64,000 nucleotides of DNA from an uncultured Bacteroidales bacterium (GTDB lineage: Bacteria; Bacteroidota; Bacteroidia; Bacteroidales; FEN-979), in assembly GCA_903926565.1 (NCBI GenBank), contig CAIYJU010000183.1, positions 1 to 64,000 of the forward strand. Reading direction: 5' to 3'. Shown one piece after another: positions 40,240-49,685 of the stretch. The notes under the pieces were generated by a model, which was not told where the DNA came from, did no database searches, and was given only the letters and a program-made list of their open reading frames with translations. Each line of letters opens with the position of its first letter. The stretch's first letter is position 1. The translations under genes and the position numbers were made by a program.

Positions 40240-43200
40240 ATGAAAAAAGTCGTTACTCTCTCTCTTATTCTGGCATTCCTTGTGATCACCCGCCAGGGAC
40301 AAGGCAACACCATTTATATCCCGACTAATTACAGTACCATTCAGGCGGGGATCGATGCATCTGCCAATGGGGATACCCTGATCGTTGATCCGGGAACCTA
40401 CTTCGAGCACATAGACCTGAATGGCAGGAATATCGTGCTCGGTTCATGGTTTCTTACCACCGGGGATACATCGTTTATTTCCACAACGATCATCGACGGT
40501 AGCAGCACGGGGCGCGTAATGACCATCAGCCAGGGTGAAGATTCAACCTGCCGTATTGTCGGATTGACCTTACAGCATGGGTATGCACCATCGGAGTTGA
40601 ATCAAATCTACGGCGGCGGAGGTGTTTTTATTTTAGAGTCATCACCGCGGATACTCAATTGTGTTATTCAAAATAATTATTCACCGGATTTTGGAGGAGG
40701 ATTATGCCTGGTTGGATTAGCTGCAAGCGCAAAAGTGATAAATTGTACCATTAAAAATAACACTTCGAACAGTTTTGGAGGAGGTGTATTCATGGGTGAT
40801 TGCAGTGCCGATGCAGCGATCGTTAATTCGACCATTTCAGGGAATTCGATTACCTGCAATTGCGACTGGAATGGTGGGGGAGGAGGCGTGAATCTCTACC
40901 ACACCGGCAAATTGATAAATTGTCTTATCAGTAACAACAGTGCGCCAAACGCATCGATCGGCGGCGGTGGTGTACATTGTGACTGGGGTGATCAGCTAAA
41001 TCACGCCATCCTTGTGATCGGGTGTACCATTGTCAATAATACTGCGGCAGACCGGGGAGGTATCAGTTATGTGTTTGAAGGCGGGGAGTTCCGGAACTGC
41101 ATCATATGGGGCAATACCGACCAGTTTGGAAATGTCTCCAACTACGATGGCAACCTGTTTGAGTATTGCTGTACTACACCGTTGCCGGTTGGAACAGGGA
41201 ATATCTCGTCAAATCCGAATTTTGCAGATTCGATTGCCGGCAACTTCAGGCTGTTAGCCGGAAGCCCATGTATCAACACCGGGAACAATGCATTTAACGA
41301 TCAGCCAAAAGATCTCGATGGGAACCTGAGGGTCTTTAACTCCATCATTGACATGGGAGCCTTTGAAAAAGGCGCAGGAGCGGGTGTGACCGTGCAGGTT
41401 GGATCGGGTACTGAGACGTCAGTGCTTTTTCCTGTCCACAGTTACTATGGTTATAATTACAGCCAGCAGATCTACCTGGGAAGTGAAATTACCACAGGCG
41501 GAGGAGGCTCCGGAATCATTACAAAAATCCGGTTTTACTACTCTTCCGGATCACCTGACTTCTCAACATGGAATAACTGGACCGTTTACCTGGGAAATAC
41601 CGTGAAGGCAGAATTTGCCAGTGATGTCGATTGGATTCCGTTAGCCTCCATGACCCAGGTTTTCTCAGGGCTAATTCCCGACCCTGTTGCTGAAAACTGG
41701 TTTGAAATAACCTTGCCTGCTCCTTTTTACTATACAGGTAACAATATTGTAGTTGCCGTGGATGAAAATTCTCCCGGCTGGGACTCGCCACCGGCGCAAT
41801 TTCGCTCATTTTCTACTGGCGCAAACAGGGGATTGATATATTACGATGATGACCTCAATCCGGATCCGGCAATCCCACCGTTAGGCTTTACGACTCTGGA
41901 CAACATCATTGCCCAGGTTCAATTTCAAATAGACATGACCAGCAACCCTTTTGCGCCACCGGCAGGTTTGCAGGCAAGCCTTTCCGGGCCGATGCTCAAC
42001 AATGTTCATTTAAGCTGGATGCCGCCGGGATCGGTGGCTGACCAATGGATTTACTGGGGCGATGGCTCCATCATCGGCGCTCTTGGATACGGCGGACCTG
42101 CCATTTTCTCTGTTGCCTCCAGGTGGCCTGTTACTGATATCGCCCCTTATGATGGGGCCTATCTGAAAAAGATACGATTTGTGGTTGCAGAACCAACGGC
42201 CACGTACACCTTGAAAGTATGGAAAGGAGTTGATGCCGGGACTTTACTTCTTTCACAGGCCATTGTCAATCCTTATATCGGTTCCTGGAATGAGGTGACA
42301 CTGAATACTCCGATCCTGATTGACGGAACCGAAGAATTATGGTTCGGTTATGAGGTGATTGAAACCTCGGGATATCCTGCCGGATTAAGTTCGGGCCCGG
42401 CAATTGCAGGCAAAGGAGATATGATCAATGCCGGTTACGGTTGGCTGTCAATGAAAAATTCGTGGAATTTTGACTTTAACTGGACGTTGCAGGGATTTGT
42501 TTCAGAAAGTGCCCTGTTGGCTCCCCAAAAACTGATGCAAACGGCAGAAAATACGCTGCCCAAGCCTGCTAAAGACATCGCAATGCCTGCAATGGGAATG
42601 CCAACGGTTGTCCTTAACAATCCAATAACAGCTGCAAAACCTGAATCCGGTCAGGATGAGACCGACCAGGCTCAACCAGGTGTGACAGCGCAACAGCCGG
42701 GTTTAGCTTTGGGTGTCTTTACCGGTTACAATGTTTACCGGGATAATCTAAAAATCGGTGATAATATTCCTGATCTTTTTTATGATGACCTTGCACTTGC
42801 CCCGGGAGGGTATGATTGCCAGGTCTCTGCACAGTATGATTTAGGCGAATCTGACAGGCTCGGGCCGCTGCATGTGGATATTTACACCTGCTTTCCCCCA
42901 ACCAATGTAACGGTTTCCAATACAACACTGACCACGACAACAGCGGATGTATCCTGGACTCCCTCTGCTTACTCTGTCAATCCGGAGTGGACCATCGAAT
43001 GGGTACAGAAGGACTATCCACAGGGAACCGGAACTACGGCACATGTTACTTCCACACCGGCATATTCATTAACCAACCTTTTGCCGGGGTATGAGTATGA
43101 TCTTTATGTAAATACCTACTGCAGTGAAACAGATGCGAGTGCATGGGTGAAGAAGACTTTCCGCACCCATTACTTTAACTGTCCTGCAGGCGCAGTGCCT

Positions 43201-44901
43201 GAAGCAGAGGTTTGCGGTACCAATACCAATGGATGCGACCTTGTGCCTCCCGCATACGAGACGATTGCCTGTGGCGATACTATTTGCGGAACTGCCTGGC
43301 TGGAAAGATCATACCGCGATTCCGACTGGTATAGCCTGGTCCTCACAGAGCCCAATGATGTTACCCTGACTGCTCAGGCTGAATTCCACTATTTCATAGG
43401 AATTGGTACCGCCATGTGCCCCTCCACTTTGTATTATTCAAGTATGACCGACGGTGCCGGTTATACCAGTTCAATTACATCTCAACTAGGTGCTGCAGGT
43501 CCCTACTTTGTAACAATCTCGCCTGAGTATTCCCAACAAGTGGCATGTGATTCACTGAGCAGGTACTGGATAAAACTTACCTGTAATCCGTGTCTGTCTC
43601 CCACTGCGCTGACTGCCACAAACATCACCTCAACCTCTGCCACGCTTGGATGGACTTCCGGCGGAAACTTGTGGAATATCGAATGGGGCAATTTCGGGTT
43701 TACAAAGGGTACCGGAACCATGATTACCGGAGTAAACTCCAATCCCTATAATTTAACCGGGTTGATCATGGGTTATTCCTATAGCTATTACATTCAAAGT
43801 GATTGCGGAGGAGGTTCCACAAGTAACTGGTCAGGCCCTTTTACTTTTTATTTACCCTGCCCTGCAATAACCCTGCCCTATTCAGAGGATTTCACCATGA
43901 CAATTGGCATCACACCTCAATGCTGGCAAGTGCGAAATAGCGGTGCCCCTTCAAACTGGGTTGTAGAACTGAATAATTATGCCGGAGGTGCTTTTCCTCA
44001 ACTCGAGTTTAAACCATACACTCCCTATTTTAACGGAAGATCCTATTTAATGTCGCCGGTCATCAATACAACGGGAGCAGCTTCTCTGGATCTCTCGTTT
44101 AAGCATTACATCAATGCCTATACTTCAACCTCATCCTGTGAGATATGGACGACCAGCGATGGTGGAACTACATGGAACCCGGTATGGGCGAATGCCCTGG
44201 CCGGGATACTGGGACCGGAAGCCACAACCATGCTATTTACCACCCCGGATGTTGGCTCCCCGACTTTCCGGTTTGCCTTCGCTGTAAACGGTAATTCGTG
44301 GGAAATCGGTACCTGGCAGATCGACGATATCACACTCACAGACCCTGCCGCCCCTCCACCAACCACTGCGATTCAGAATGTAACGGTTGTAAATGGACAG
44401 TCACCATGTTATAATGCAACCCAGACCATCACGGTTGCTGGCAGCGGTACATCGTTTATTGTCGAAAACGGGGGTATAACAACAATGATAGCCGGGGTCA
44501 GCATCGATTATCTCCCGGGTACCTGGGTCAAATCCGGTGGATATATGCATGGAACAATCGCACCCGGCGGCCCATTCTGCGGGGCACCACCCGCTTCCTT
44601 TGTGACTGCTGAAATTACGGAAGGTGAAACTTTACCTCCGTTTAATGCCGAAAAATCAGGGGTCAGGGTCTATCCGAATCCCACCAACGGAAAATTCCGG
44701 GTGGAACTTACGGGCAAACTCCCAACCGGGTTGGTCCGGGTTGAGATTTATGGAATCAGGGGAGAAAGCATATTGTCAGAAAGCCTTCCGGGCGAGTCAG
44801 CCAGGGAATTTTCGCTGTCGGACAAGCCCTCAGGGATCTATTTTATCAAGGTGATTGCCGGAGAAAATATCTTTACGTCAAAACTAATTAAAACAAGGTA
44901 A
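40240..44901 (+). CDS. Large secreted beta-helix/FN3 protein with T9SS sorting domain
   Basis: The ATG at 40240 gives 1553 residues: signal peptide (MKKVVTLSLILAFLVITRQG), then a right-handed parallel beta-helix (about residues 20-390; NTIYIPTNYSTIQAGIDAS, repeated N-rich NCxIxNN turns, glycine-rich stacks). It closes with a choice-of-anchor-Q-like segment (FRLLAGSPCINTGNN, LDGNLRVFNSIIDMGAFE). Several beta-sandwich domains follow, two with fibronectin-III character (PTNVTVSNTTLTTTTADVSW; SPTALTATNITSTSATLGW), and a lectin/MAM-like jelly-roll around SLDLSFKHYINAY. The T9SS type A domain ends it (VRVYPNPTNGKFRVELTG, KPSGIYFIKVI). It is probably a cell-surface adhesin or glycan-binding protein. 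The frame's earlier start overlaps the terminator. Confidence 0.9.
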   Translation: MKKVVTLSLILAFLVITRQGQGNTIYIPTNYSTIQAGIDASANGDTLIVDPGTYFEHIDLNGRNIVLGSWFLTTGDTSFISTTIIDGSSTGRVMTISQGEDSTCRIVGLTLQHGYAPSELNQIYGGGGVFILESSPRILNCVIQNNYSPDFGGGLCLVGLAASAKVINCTIKNNTSNSFGGGVFMGDCSADAAIVNSTISGNSITCNCDWNGGGGGVNLYHTGKLINCLISNNSAPNASIGGGGVHCDWGDQLNHAILVIGCTIVNNTAADRGGISYVFEGGEFRNCIIWGNTDQFGNVSNYDGNLFEYCCTTPLPVGTGNISSNPNFADSIAGNFRLLAGSPCINTGNNAFNDQPKDLDGNLRVFNSIIDMGAFEKGAGAGVTVQVGSGTETSVLFPVHSYYGYNYSQQIYLGSEITTGGGGSGIITKIRFYYSSGSPDFSTWNNWTVYLGNTVKAEFASDVDWIPLASMTQVFSGLIPDPVAENWFEITLPAPFYYTGNNIVVAVDENSPGWDSPPAQFRSFSTGANRGLIYYDDDLNPDPAIPPLGFTTLDNIIAQVQFQIDMTSNPFAPPAGLQASLSGPMLNNVHLSWMPPGSVADQWIYWGDGSIIGALGYGGPAIFSVASRWPVTDIAPYDGAYLKKIRFVVAEPTATYTLKVWKGVDAGTLLLSQAIVNPYIGSWNEVTLNTPILIDGTEELWFGYEVIETSGYPAGLSSGPAIAGKGDMINAGYGWLSMKNSWNFDFNWTLQGFVSESALLAPQKLMQTAENTLPKPAKDIAMPAMGMPTVVLNNPITAAKPESGQDETDQAQPGVTAQQPGLALGVFTGYNVYRDNLKIGDNIPDLFYDDLALAPGGYDCQVSAQYDLGESDRLGPLHVDIYTCFPPTNVTVSNTTLTTTTADVSWTPSAYSVNPEWTIEWVQKDYPQGTGTTAHVTSTPAYSLTNLLPGYEYDLYVNTYCSETDASAWVKKTFRTHYFNCPAGAVPEAEVCGTNTNGCDLVPPAYETIACGDTICGTAWLERSYRDSDWYSLVLTEPNDVTLTAQAEFHYFIGIGTAMCPSTLYYSSMTDGAGYTSSITSQLGAAGPYFVTISPEYSQQVACDSLSRYWIKLTCNPCLSPTALTATNITSTSATLGWTSGGNLWNIEWGNFGFTKGTGTMITGVNSNPYNLTGLIMGYSYSYYIQSDCGGGSTSNWSGPFTFYLPCPAITLPYSEDFTMTIGITPQCWQVRNSGAPSNWVVELNNYAGGAFPQLEFKPYTPYFNGRSYLMSPVINTTGAASLDLSFKHYINAYTSTSSCEIWTTSDGGTTWNPVWANALAGILGPEATTMLFTTPDVGSPTFRFAFAVNGNSWEIGTWQIDDITLTDPAAPPPTTAIQNVTVVNGQSPCYNATQTITVAGSGTSFIVENGGITTMIAGVSIDYLPGTWVKSGGYMHGTIAPGGPFCGAPPASFVTAEITEGETLPPFNAEKSGVRVYPNPTNGKFRVELTGKLPTGLVRVEIYGIRGESILSESLPGESAREFSLSDKPSGIYFIKVIAGENIFTSKLIKTR

Positions 44902-44939
44902 CCGAAGGCGCGAACCCGTGCTTAAAGATGTTGAGGGAT

Positions 44940-46250
44940 TCACCCGGATATCTCAACTCTTATCTTTTTATTCTTGATCTTTTCATTTCTGATCAGGCCA
45001 AGAACCTGGTGTATTTTATTGCTGCGCACTGCCACATAGGACGAATGGTCCAATACTTCAATCAGCCCAAGCTCCTCTTTTGCCAGGTTGCCTTTTTGGA
45101 GCAGTGTGCCAACGATATCCATTTTATTGATCTTCTCCTTTTTACCGGCCGCAATAAATAAGGTGCTCCATGGAGATTTTCCGGGCAGGGTGTTTTTTTC
45201 AGGCAACACTTCGGGTTCAATATTTTCTTTGATGAATGGCGGCAGATGATCGGCCACGGCCAGCAACAGGTAGGAGATGCCGGAGGCATTCATTCTTGCC
45301 GTTCTTCCATTGCGGTGCGTAAAAATATCCAGCGTGGTTGGTAATTGATAATGTACAATGGCCTCAATTTCAGGAATATCAAGTCCCCGGGATGCAAGGT
45401 CGGTGGTAATCAGCAAACGGTGACTTCCGTTTCTGAATTTTATCAGCGCACGCTCCCGATCCTCCTGTTCCATTCCCCCGTGAAAAATTCCATGAGACAA
45501 ACCCTTCTCCGTTAGCAGCAACCCTATTCGCTCAACCGCTTCCCGGTGATTGCAAAAAACCAGGGTTGACTTATTCTGCAGTTTGCAAATTAATCCGAAC
45601 AGCAGCTGGAGTTTGTCAGCGTCATCACCCTTCAGGTATTTTAGGGTTAATCCTGCGGTGGTCAGAGAGGGAAGGTTCAGAAAGTTAAGCTCAACGGGAT
45701 TCCTGATACCGGTGAAAGAGGGAATCTCAGCCATCGTGGTTGCAGAAGTCAGGATTCGGTTTTTGAGTTTTTTCAACTGACTGATGATGAAAGACATATC
45801 CTCCTTGAATCCAAATTCCAGGGATTTGTCAAACTCATCCAGCACCAGTGTATGAATGGAACCGGTGTCAAAGTTGTCATTACGGAGATGCTGGGCGATC
45901 CTGCCAGGGGTGCCAACCATCACAGCAGGCGGATTTGACAAATTGTTTCTTTCGGTTTTGGTTAAATGCCCGCCATAAAAGCAGTTTATCTTAAAACCGG
46001 AACTCATCTGTTTAAACACCTGTTCAATCTGCAAGGCCAGTTCACGTGAAGGAACAAGGATCAGCGCCTGAACATTTGCATTTTCAGCGTTCAGCCGGCT
46101 CACAACCGGCAACAGAAATGCCAGGGTTTTTCCTGAACCTGTCGGAGACAAAAGAATGATGTCTTTTGACTTTTTGGCCGCATCGATGGTTGCCAGCTGC
46201 ATCTTATTCAATGATGCGAATTTAAAATTCTCAAGTACTTTTTGAATCAT
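44940..46250 (-). CDS. DEAD-box-type RNA helicase with DbpA RNA-binding domain, DEFD motif
   Basis: From the ATG at 46250 the protein has 436 residues: a RecA-like helicase core with motif I SPTGSGKT, motif Ib-like GTPGR, motif II DEFD (in VLDEFDKSLEFGF) in place of DEAD, motif III SAT, and motif VI HRNGRTAR. The C-terminal DbpA-type RNA-binding domain covers about the last 75 residues (TLFIAAGKKEKINKMDIVGTL onward). DbpA works in large-subunit ribosome assembly by recognising 23S rRNA hairpin 92; this may be the counterpart. A longer start at 46319 exists, but the extra 23 residues are not helicase-like. It is convergent with the T9SS gene, 38 bp away. Confidence 0.88.
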   Translation of the reverse strand: MIQKVLENFKFASLNKMQLATIDAAKKSKDIILLSPTGSGKTLAFLLPVVSRLNAENANVQALILVPSRELALQIEQVFKQMSSGFKINCFYGGHLTKTERNNLSNPPAVMVGTPGRIAQHLRNDNFDTGSIHTLVLDEFDKSLEFGFKEDMSFIISQLKKLKNRILTSATTMAEIPSFTGIRNPVELNFLNLPSLTTAGLTLKYLKGDDADKLQLLFGLICKLQNKSTLVFCNHREAVERIGLLLTEKGLSHGIFHGGMEQEDRERALIKFRNGSHRLLITTDLASRGLDIPEIEAIVHYQLPTTLDIFTHRNGRTARMNASGISYLLLAVADHLPPFIKENIEPEVLPEKNTLPGKSPWSTLFIAAGKKEKINKMDIVGTLLQKGNLAKEELGLIEVLDHSSYVAVRSNKIHQVLGLIRNEKIKNKKIRVEISG

Positions 46251-46367
46251 TTTGGGTTTCCGGTCAATCTGATGAAATTGATAAGTTGACAGTTGCAAAA
46301 CTATTTCATAAAAGTACAAATAAATCCCCTGCCAGGTGACAGGATGCCCATACGTACGGTTACGGAC

Positions 46368-47012
46368 TTACTTTTTCAGCAACTTGAAGGCATGCATCCA
46401 TTCATTCCGGATAAACCCCGGGATACACCATAAGATACAAAGAGGCTCAATGGCTCTTGCTGCTTCGACTGCGCCCATGTCTTCAATTTCCCATCCGAAC
46501 TGATCAAGAATGGTGGTCACCTGCATTTTTGCATCTGCATCGTTGCCACAGATGAACATGGTTGGCTTGATCCCGCCGAAATCGGGATTGATCATGAAGT
46601 GGTTGCCCACGCTGTTAAAGGCTTTTACAAAACGGGCATCCGGAAATGAAGCCTGCAGCCGCTCCATCTGGGAGTCGCCGAGGCCGGTAAAATACTGAAG
46701 GACCCCGTTCACCGGGGCAGCATCTTCAATGGGATTGGTTGTGTCGATCACAACTTTCCCTTTCAGATTGGCTGAACCCGCCAATTGAAGAACTGCTCCG
46801 GCAGCCGTTCCTTTTGAAGCCAGCACGACAATCTTGCCAAAAGCAGCGGCTTCGCTGAAACTTCCGATCTTTGCATTATTTAAAGCCTGCCATTCAGCAA
46901 GTTTTGAAAGGTCACGGGTGCCAAGCATTACCTCATACCCATGTTTCAGGAACCCGCTCCCCAGTACCCGGGCAACTACGCCTGATCCTAAAATTCCAAT
47001 TTTTGTTTTCAT
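46368..47012 (-). CDS. F420/NADP-dependent oxidoreductase-like protein
   Basis: The 214-residue protein has a Rossmann fold starting KIGILGSGVVARVLGSGFLKHGYEVMLGTRD (glycine motif GSGVVA), then VVIDTTNP, KAFNSVGNHFM and FICGNDADAK, the pattern of the F420H2:NADP oxidoreductase / NADP-binding family (COG2085). Whether it uses F420 is doubtful; Bacteroidota members are usually taken as NADPH-dependent reductases with unknown substrates. Normal length for the family. It is followed by a C-rich palindrome. Confidence 0.85.
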   Translation of the reverse strand: MKTKIGILGSGVVARVLGSGFLKHGYEVMLGTRDLSKLAEWQALNNAKIGSFSEAAAFGKIVVLASKGTAAGAVLQLAGSANLKGKVVIDTTNPIEDAAPVNGVLQYFTGLGDSQMERLQASFPDARFVKAFNSVGNHFMINPDFGGIKPTMFICGNDADAKMQVTTILDQFGWEIEDMGAVEAARAIEPLCILWCIPGFIRNEWMHAFKLLKK

Positions 47013-47034
47013 TGATTGTGTTTTATTAAATTAA

Positions 47035-47085
47035 CCTCAACCCCTGCACCCCTTCTCCTCAAGGAGAAGGGGACGGGGGATGAGG
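47035..47085. repeat. C-rich palindromic element, copy 2 of 3
   Basis: CCTCAACCCCTGCACC, then a hairpin with arms CCCCTTCTCCT and AGGAGAAGGGG, then ACGGGGGATGAGG; the ends CCTCA and TGAGG also pair. It overlaps the 3' end of the TPR gene on the minus strand, where it encodes the final residues RPHPPSPSP and the stop codon. Confidence 0.85.
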
Positions 47086-48882
47086 TCTTTTGGTTATTTT
47101 TCTTGCATGTTCCTTCATTTTCTTTACCAGAGAAAATCTCGAAATATCAAGCAATTTATGGTTCAAAAGGTAGGTGATTACCCTCTTTTCAATTTCATGA
47201 TGAAGGGGGAGGAGGATGGCGATGAGGAATATTTTTATCAGCAGCACTTTCCAGGGCTCCCCGTGTGTGATTACTTCGATCTTGCGATCAGCAAGTAAAA
47301 TGATGAACTCAAAGAGAAAAATAAAGGAGAAGAAGCCCAGCATCCTGATGATCCATTCGGGAACCTTCATGCTTCCCAGCATGATCAGGATGACAAATAC
47401 CGATAAGATTCCAATGGTTATCGCGGTATATTGCAAATAATGTCTCCTGCTCCTGGTTTGCTTATCTTGCTCTGCCAGCAATTCCTGCTGTTTTGTTTCA
47501 TGGTCAATCTCCATGATCAGCAATTGGTCCTTTTTAGACATGTTGTTCAAACTGTCGCTCAAAACCTTGTTCATTACTGAGAACCGATATGCATTTTTAA
47601 AATCCCCCTCTTCGGCATAAATTTCTTCAAGATGTTTTGCTGCACCCTGCATGTAGTCAATATAGAATGCCGATTGTGCCAGTTCGAGTGATTTAGAAAA
47701 CTTTTCAACGGCCTTTTCTTTCAGTCCGTGACGAAGCAGAAACTGACCAAACCGATGGTAAAAATTTGATTGCAAAATTACATTGGGATCAGATTGCAGG
47801 AAATTTTCTGCCTTGTTGAAATAGATTAGCGCCGAATCAGTCTTTTGTTCTTCCTCACAAAAGAACGCCTTAAGCCTGAAATATAACGCAGGGTTTCCTA
47901 ACGCCAGATCATTTAATTCCCGTGGAAATTTTTTATAATAAAGATCACGCAGCTGGCTTATTTTATTGGCTTCGATAAAGTGTGTGCGGATGAGCGCAAT
48001 TTCGTAGTTTAACATCCGCTTATGCCCGTGGCGGATGGCGAAATCGAGGATTCCCTGCATGCTGCTTTCGTACAACTGGTTGTTGTTGGAATTGATGTCG
48101 ATCACCTGTAAATCATATTCCGTCCACATCAGGGCTGTCGAATCAATCGGGGTTGTTGATTTAATCAGATTCTGCTGCAACAATTTGTAATGGGTTGCTT
48201 TATCGTATAATTTACTGAAGTTGTAGAAGTTCGACAGCAGGGAATAACATTTTATCTGCAGTTTCTGATCTCTGATCCGTTCCGACAGGCTCACCGCATT
48301 CAGGTAATTCCGGAAGGCATCAATTTTCTGGTTTTTCCCTTCAAGGCATTGCCCGATGTACAAATAGCTTTCAGCTTTCAATCCGGTATTTTCGGTCGTG
48401 CCAGCAATTGACAGAAGTTTGTAGCTGTATTTCAACGCCTTATCGAATTCATACCCCGACAGGTAGATCGACGCCAGATTTTTGTAATTTCTAAACGCAA
48501 TTTCCTGGTTTTTATCAGGCAAGGAGATCTGTTCCGCCTTTAATGCATAATCAAGCGCTTTCTGGTAATATTTATGAAGGTTAGCCGATTCAACATATCC
48601 GTTGTATGCCATGGACAATAATTCCGGGCGACGACTTTTTTCTGCAATCCGGATGGCCATTTCAGCAATGCTGTCTGCACGTTGCTGGTCGCCGAGATAG
48701 TCAGTGAAGAAAAATGCAAGGCCACACAGCTTTTCGATCTTCAGGCTGTCATTCTCAGTTGCTTCAGATTCCCGAAAAACTTTATCAATATAAGTTTGCG
48801 GATCAGATTGGCTAAACAGCCCAACTGAATGCATGCAGAGGAGAATGACAAGCAGGGCGGCTGTATTAATGGGATTCTTCAT
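47059..48882 (-). CDS. TPR-repeat membrane protein, C-terminus supplied by a repeat
   Basis: The 607-residue protein has a signal peptide (MKNPINTAALLVILLCMHSVG), about ten TPR-like helical pairs (residues 30-450), a coiled stretch (MEIDHETKQQELLAEQDKQ), then three membrane helices (about 470-495, 505-525, 530-550) and a cytoplasmic tail. The layout is like TPR-containing sensor proteins of Bacteroidota (often with a kinase or helix-turn-helix end), but no such output domain is present. The last nine residues (RPHPPSPSP) and the stop come from the C-rich palindrome at 47035, so the original end may have been lost. Function unknown. Confidence 0.8.
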   Translation of the reverse strand: MKNPINTAALLVILLCMHSVGLFSQSDPQTYIDKVFRESEATENDSLKIEKLCGLAFFFTDYLGDQQRADSIAEMAIRIAEKSRRPELLSMAYNGYVESANLHKYYQKALDYALKAEQISLPDKNQEIAFRNYKNLASIYLSGYEFDKALKYSYKLLSIAGTTENTGLKAESYLYIGQCLEGKNQKIDAFRNYLNAVSLSERIRDQKLQIKCYSLLSNFYNFSKLYDKATHYKLLQQNLIKSTTPIDSTALMWTEYDLQVIDINSNNNQLYESSMQGILDFAIRHGHKRMLNYEIALIRTHFIEANKISQLRDLYYKKFPRELNDLALGNPALYFRLKAFFCEEEQKTDSALIYFNKAENFLQSDPNVILQSNFYHRFGQFLLRHGLKEKAVEKFSKSLELAQSAFYIDYMQGAAKHLEEIYAEEGDFKNAYRFSVMNKVLSDSLNNMSKKDQLLIMEIDHETKQQELLAEQDKQTRSRRHYLQYTAITIGILSVFVILIMLGSMKVPEWIIRMLGFFSFIFLFEFIILLADRKIEVITHGEPWKVLLIKIFLIAILLPLHHEIEKRVITYLLNHKLLDISRFSLVKKMKEHARKITKRPHPPSPSP

Positions 48883-48959
48883 GTACCAATGCTTACATTT
48901 AATGGGTAGAATTTACTGATTTTCCCAAAAAAAAATTATGTTGAATTGTTATAAACATT

Positions 48960-48967
48960 TATCTTTG
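48960..48967 (+). promoter_or_regulatory. TAnnTTTG promoter element of the gene at 49012
   Basis: TATCTTTG, 44 bp before the ATG. A TTG at 48941-48943 lies 16 bp upstream, slightly short of the usual spacing. Confidence 0.55.
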
Positions 48968-49011
48968 AGCGAAATTACACTTTAATTTAACATCATTCTA
49001 AATAAAATATT

Positions 49012-49464
49012 ATGAAAACAAAAAATTATTTCCTGATGGCCATGGTGTTTATCACCGGCCTGGTATCCGGTATTTCAATAATCAGCATGATGGCCTTTAC
49101 CAATGGCCCCGGATCAATCGCCCCGGGAAACCCGATAACGCCGGTTACCTCCGCGGATGCACGTGTGTTTGTGACTTCCTACCTGACATCGGCAGTGCCG
49201 TTTAACCAGGTCATCAAAGGGTTTACGATCGACAAATCGCAACTGGATGCCATGAATGCCATTTCCAGAGAGAATGCTGCCCTCACAGGGTTCAGGGTAT
49301 ACATGGGAAAGGATAACAGCGCAAAAACCGTTGGAATCGTGGTTGGTATTGATGATACTGGCAAGGATGCTATTAAGAACACGATATTCAGTACAGAATC
49401 CCGGAGTTTAAGCCCTTGTCCGCCAATATGTGATGTAAGCAGTCCGATCATCCTTGACAAATAA
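49012..49464 (+). CDS. Small exported protein of unknown function
   Basis: The 150-residue protein begins MKTKNYFLMAMVFITGLVSG, with a hydrophobic segment to about residue 30 that is a signal peptide or anchor. The mature part has SADARVFVTSYLTSAVPFNQ.. and GFRVYMGKDNSAKTVGIVVGID, a small alpha/beta domain, and two nearby cysteines at the end (SPCPPICD). Not recognised as a named family. It has its own promoter. The Cys-Pro-Pro-x-Cys ending is notable but its role cannot be judged. Confidence 0.7.
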   Translation: MKTKNYFLMAMVFITGLVSGISIISMMAFTNGPGSIAPGNPITPVTSADARVFVTSYLTSAVPFNQVIKGFTIDKSQLDAMNAISRENAALTGFRVYMGKDNSAKTVGIVVGIDDTGKDAIKNTIFSTESRSLSPCPPICDVSSPIILDK

Positions 49465-49470
49465 ATTGGT

Positions 49471-49571
49471 CTCGCAGATTTTCGCAGAAAAGGGCGCAAA
49501 TTTCCGCAGATTCATGACGTGTAGCATTCTTCAGCGAAAATCTGCGAAAAAAATCTGCGAAAATCTGCGTG
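49471..49571. repeat. Palindromic element built on CGCAGATTTTCGCAGA
   Basis: Left arm CTCGCAGATTTTCGCAGAAA then GGGCGCAAATTTCCGCAGATT; right arm CAGCGAAAATCTGCGAAAAA then AATCTGCGAAAATCTGCGTG. The right arm is an imperfect reverse complement of the left. It starts 6 bp after the stop of the preceding gene. It resembles the nuo palindromes in build but with other words. Confidence 0.8.
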
Positions 49572-49665
49572 AACATATTTAGTGTGTAGATGCACCTGAA
49601 ATACTAAAGGTTATATTGGAGTGTTTTTTGAATGGCTATTCCCATTCGCACAATTAGAATAACCT

Positions 49666-49673
49666 TACCTTTG
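49666..49673 (+). promoter_or_regulatory. TAnnTTTG promoter element that decides the start of the SufT-like gene
   Basis: TACCTTTG lies downstream of the ATG at 49632 and 12 bp before the GTG at 49686. If used, transcripts start at about 49680 and only the GTG can serve. Confidence 0.6.
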
Positions 49674-49685
49674 CAAAAAAAAATC

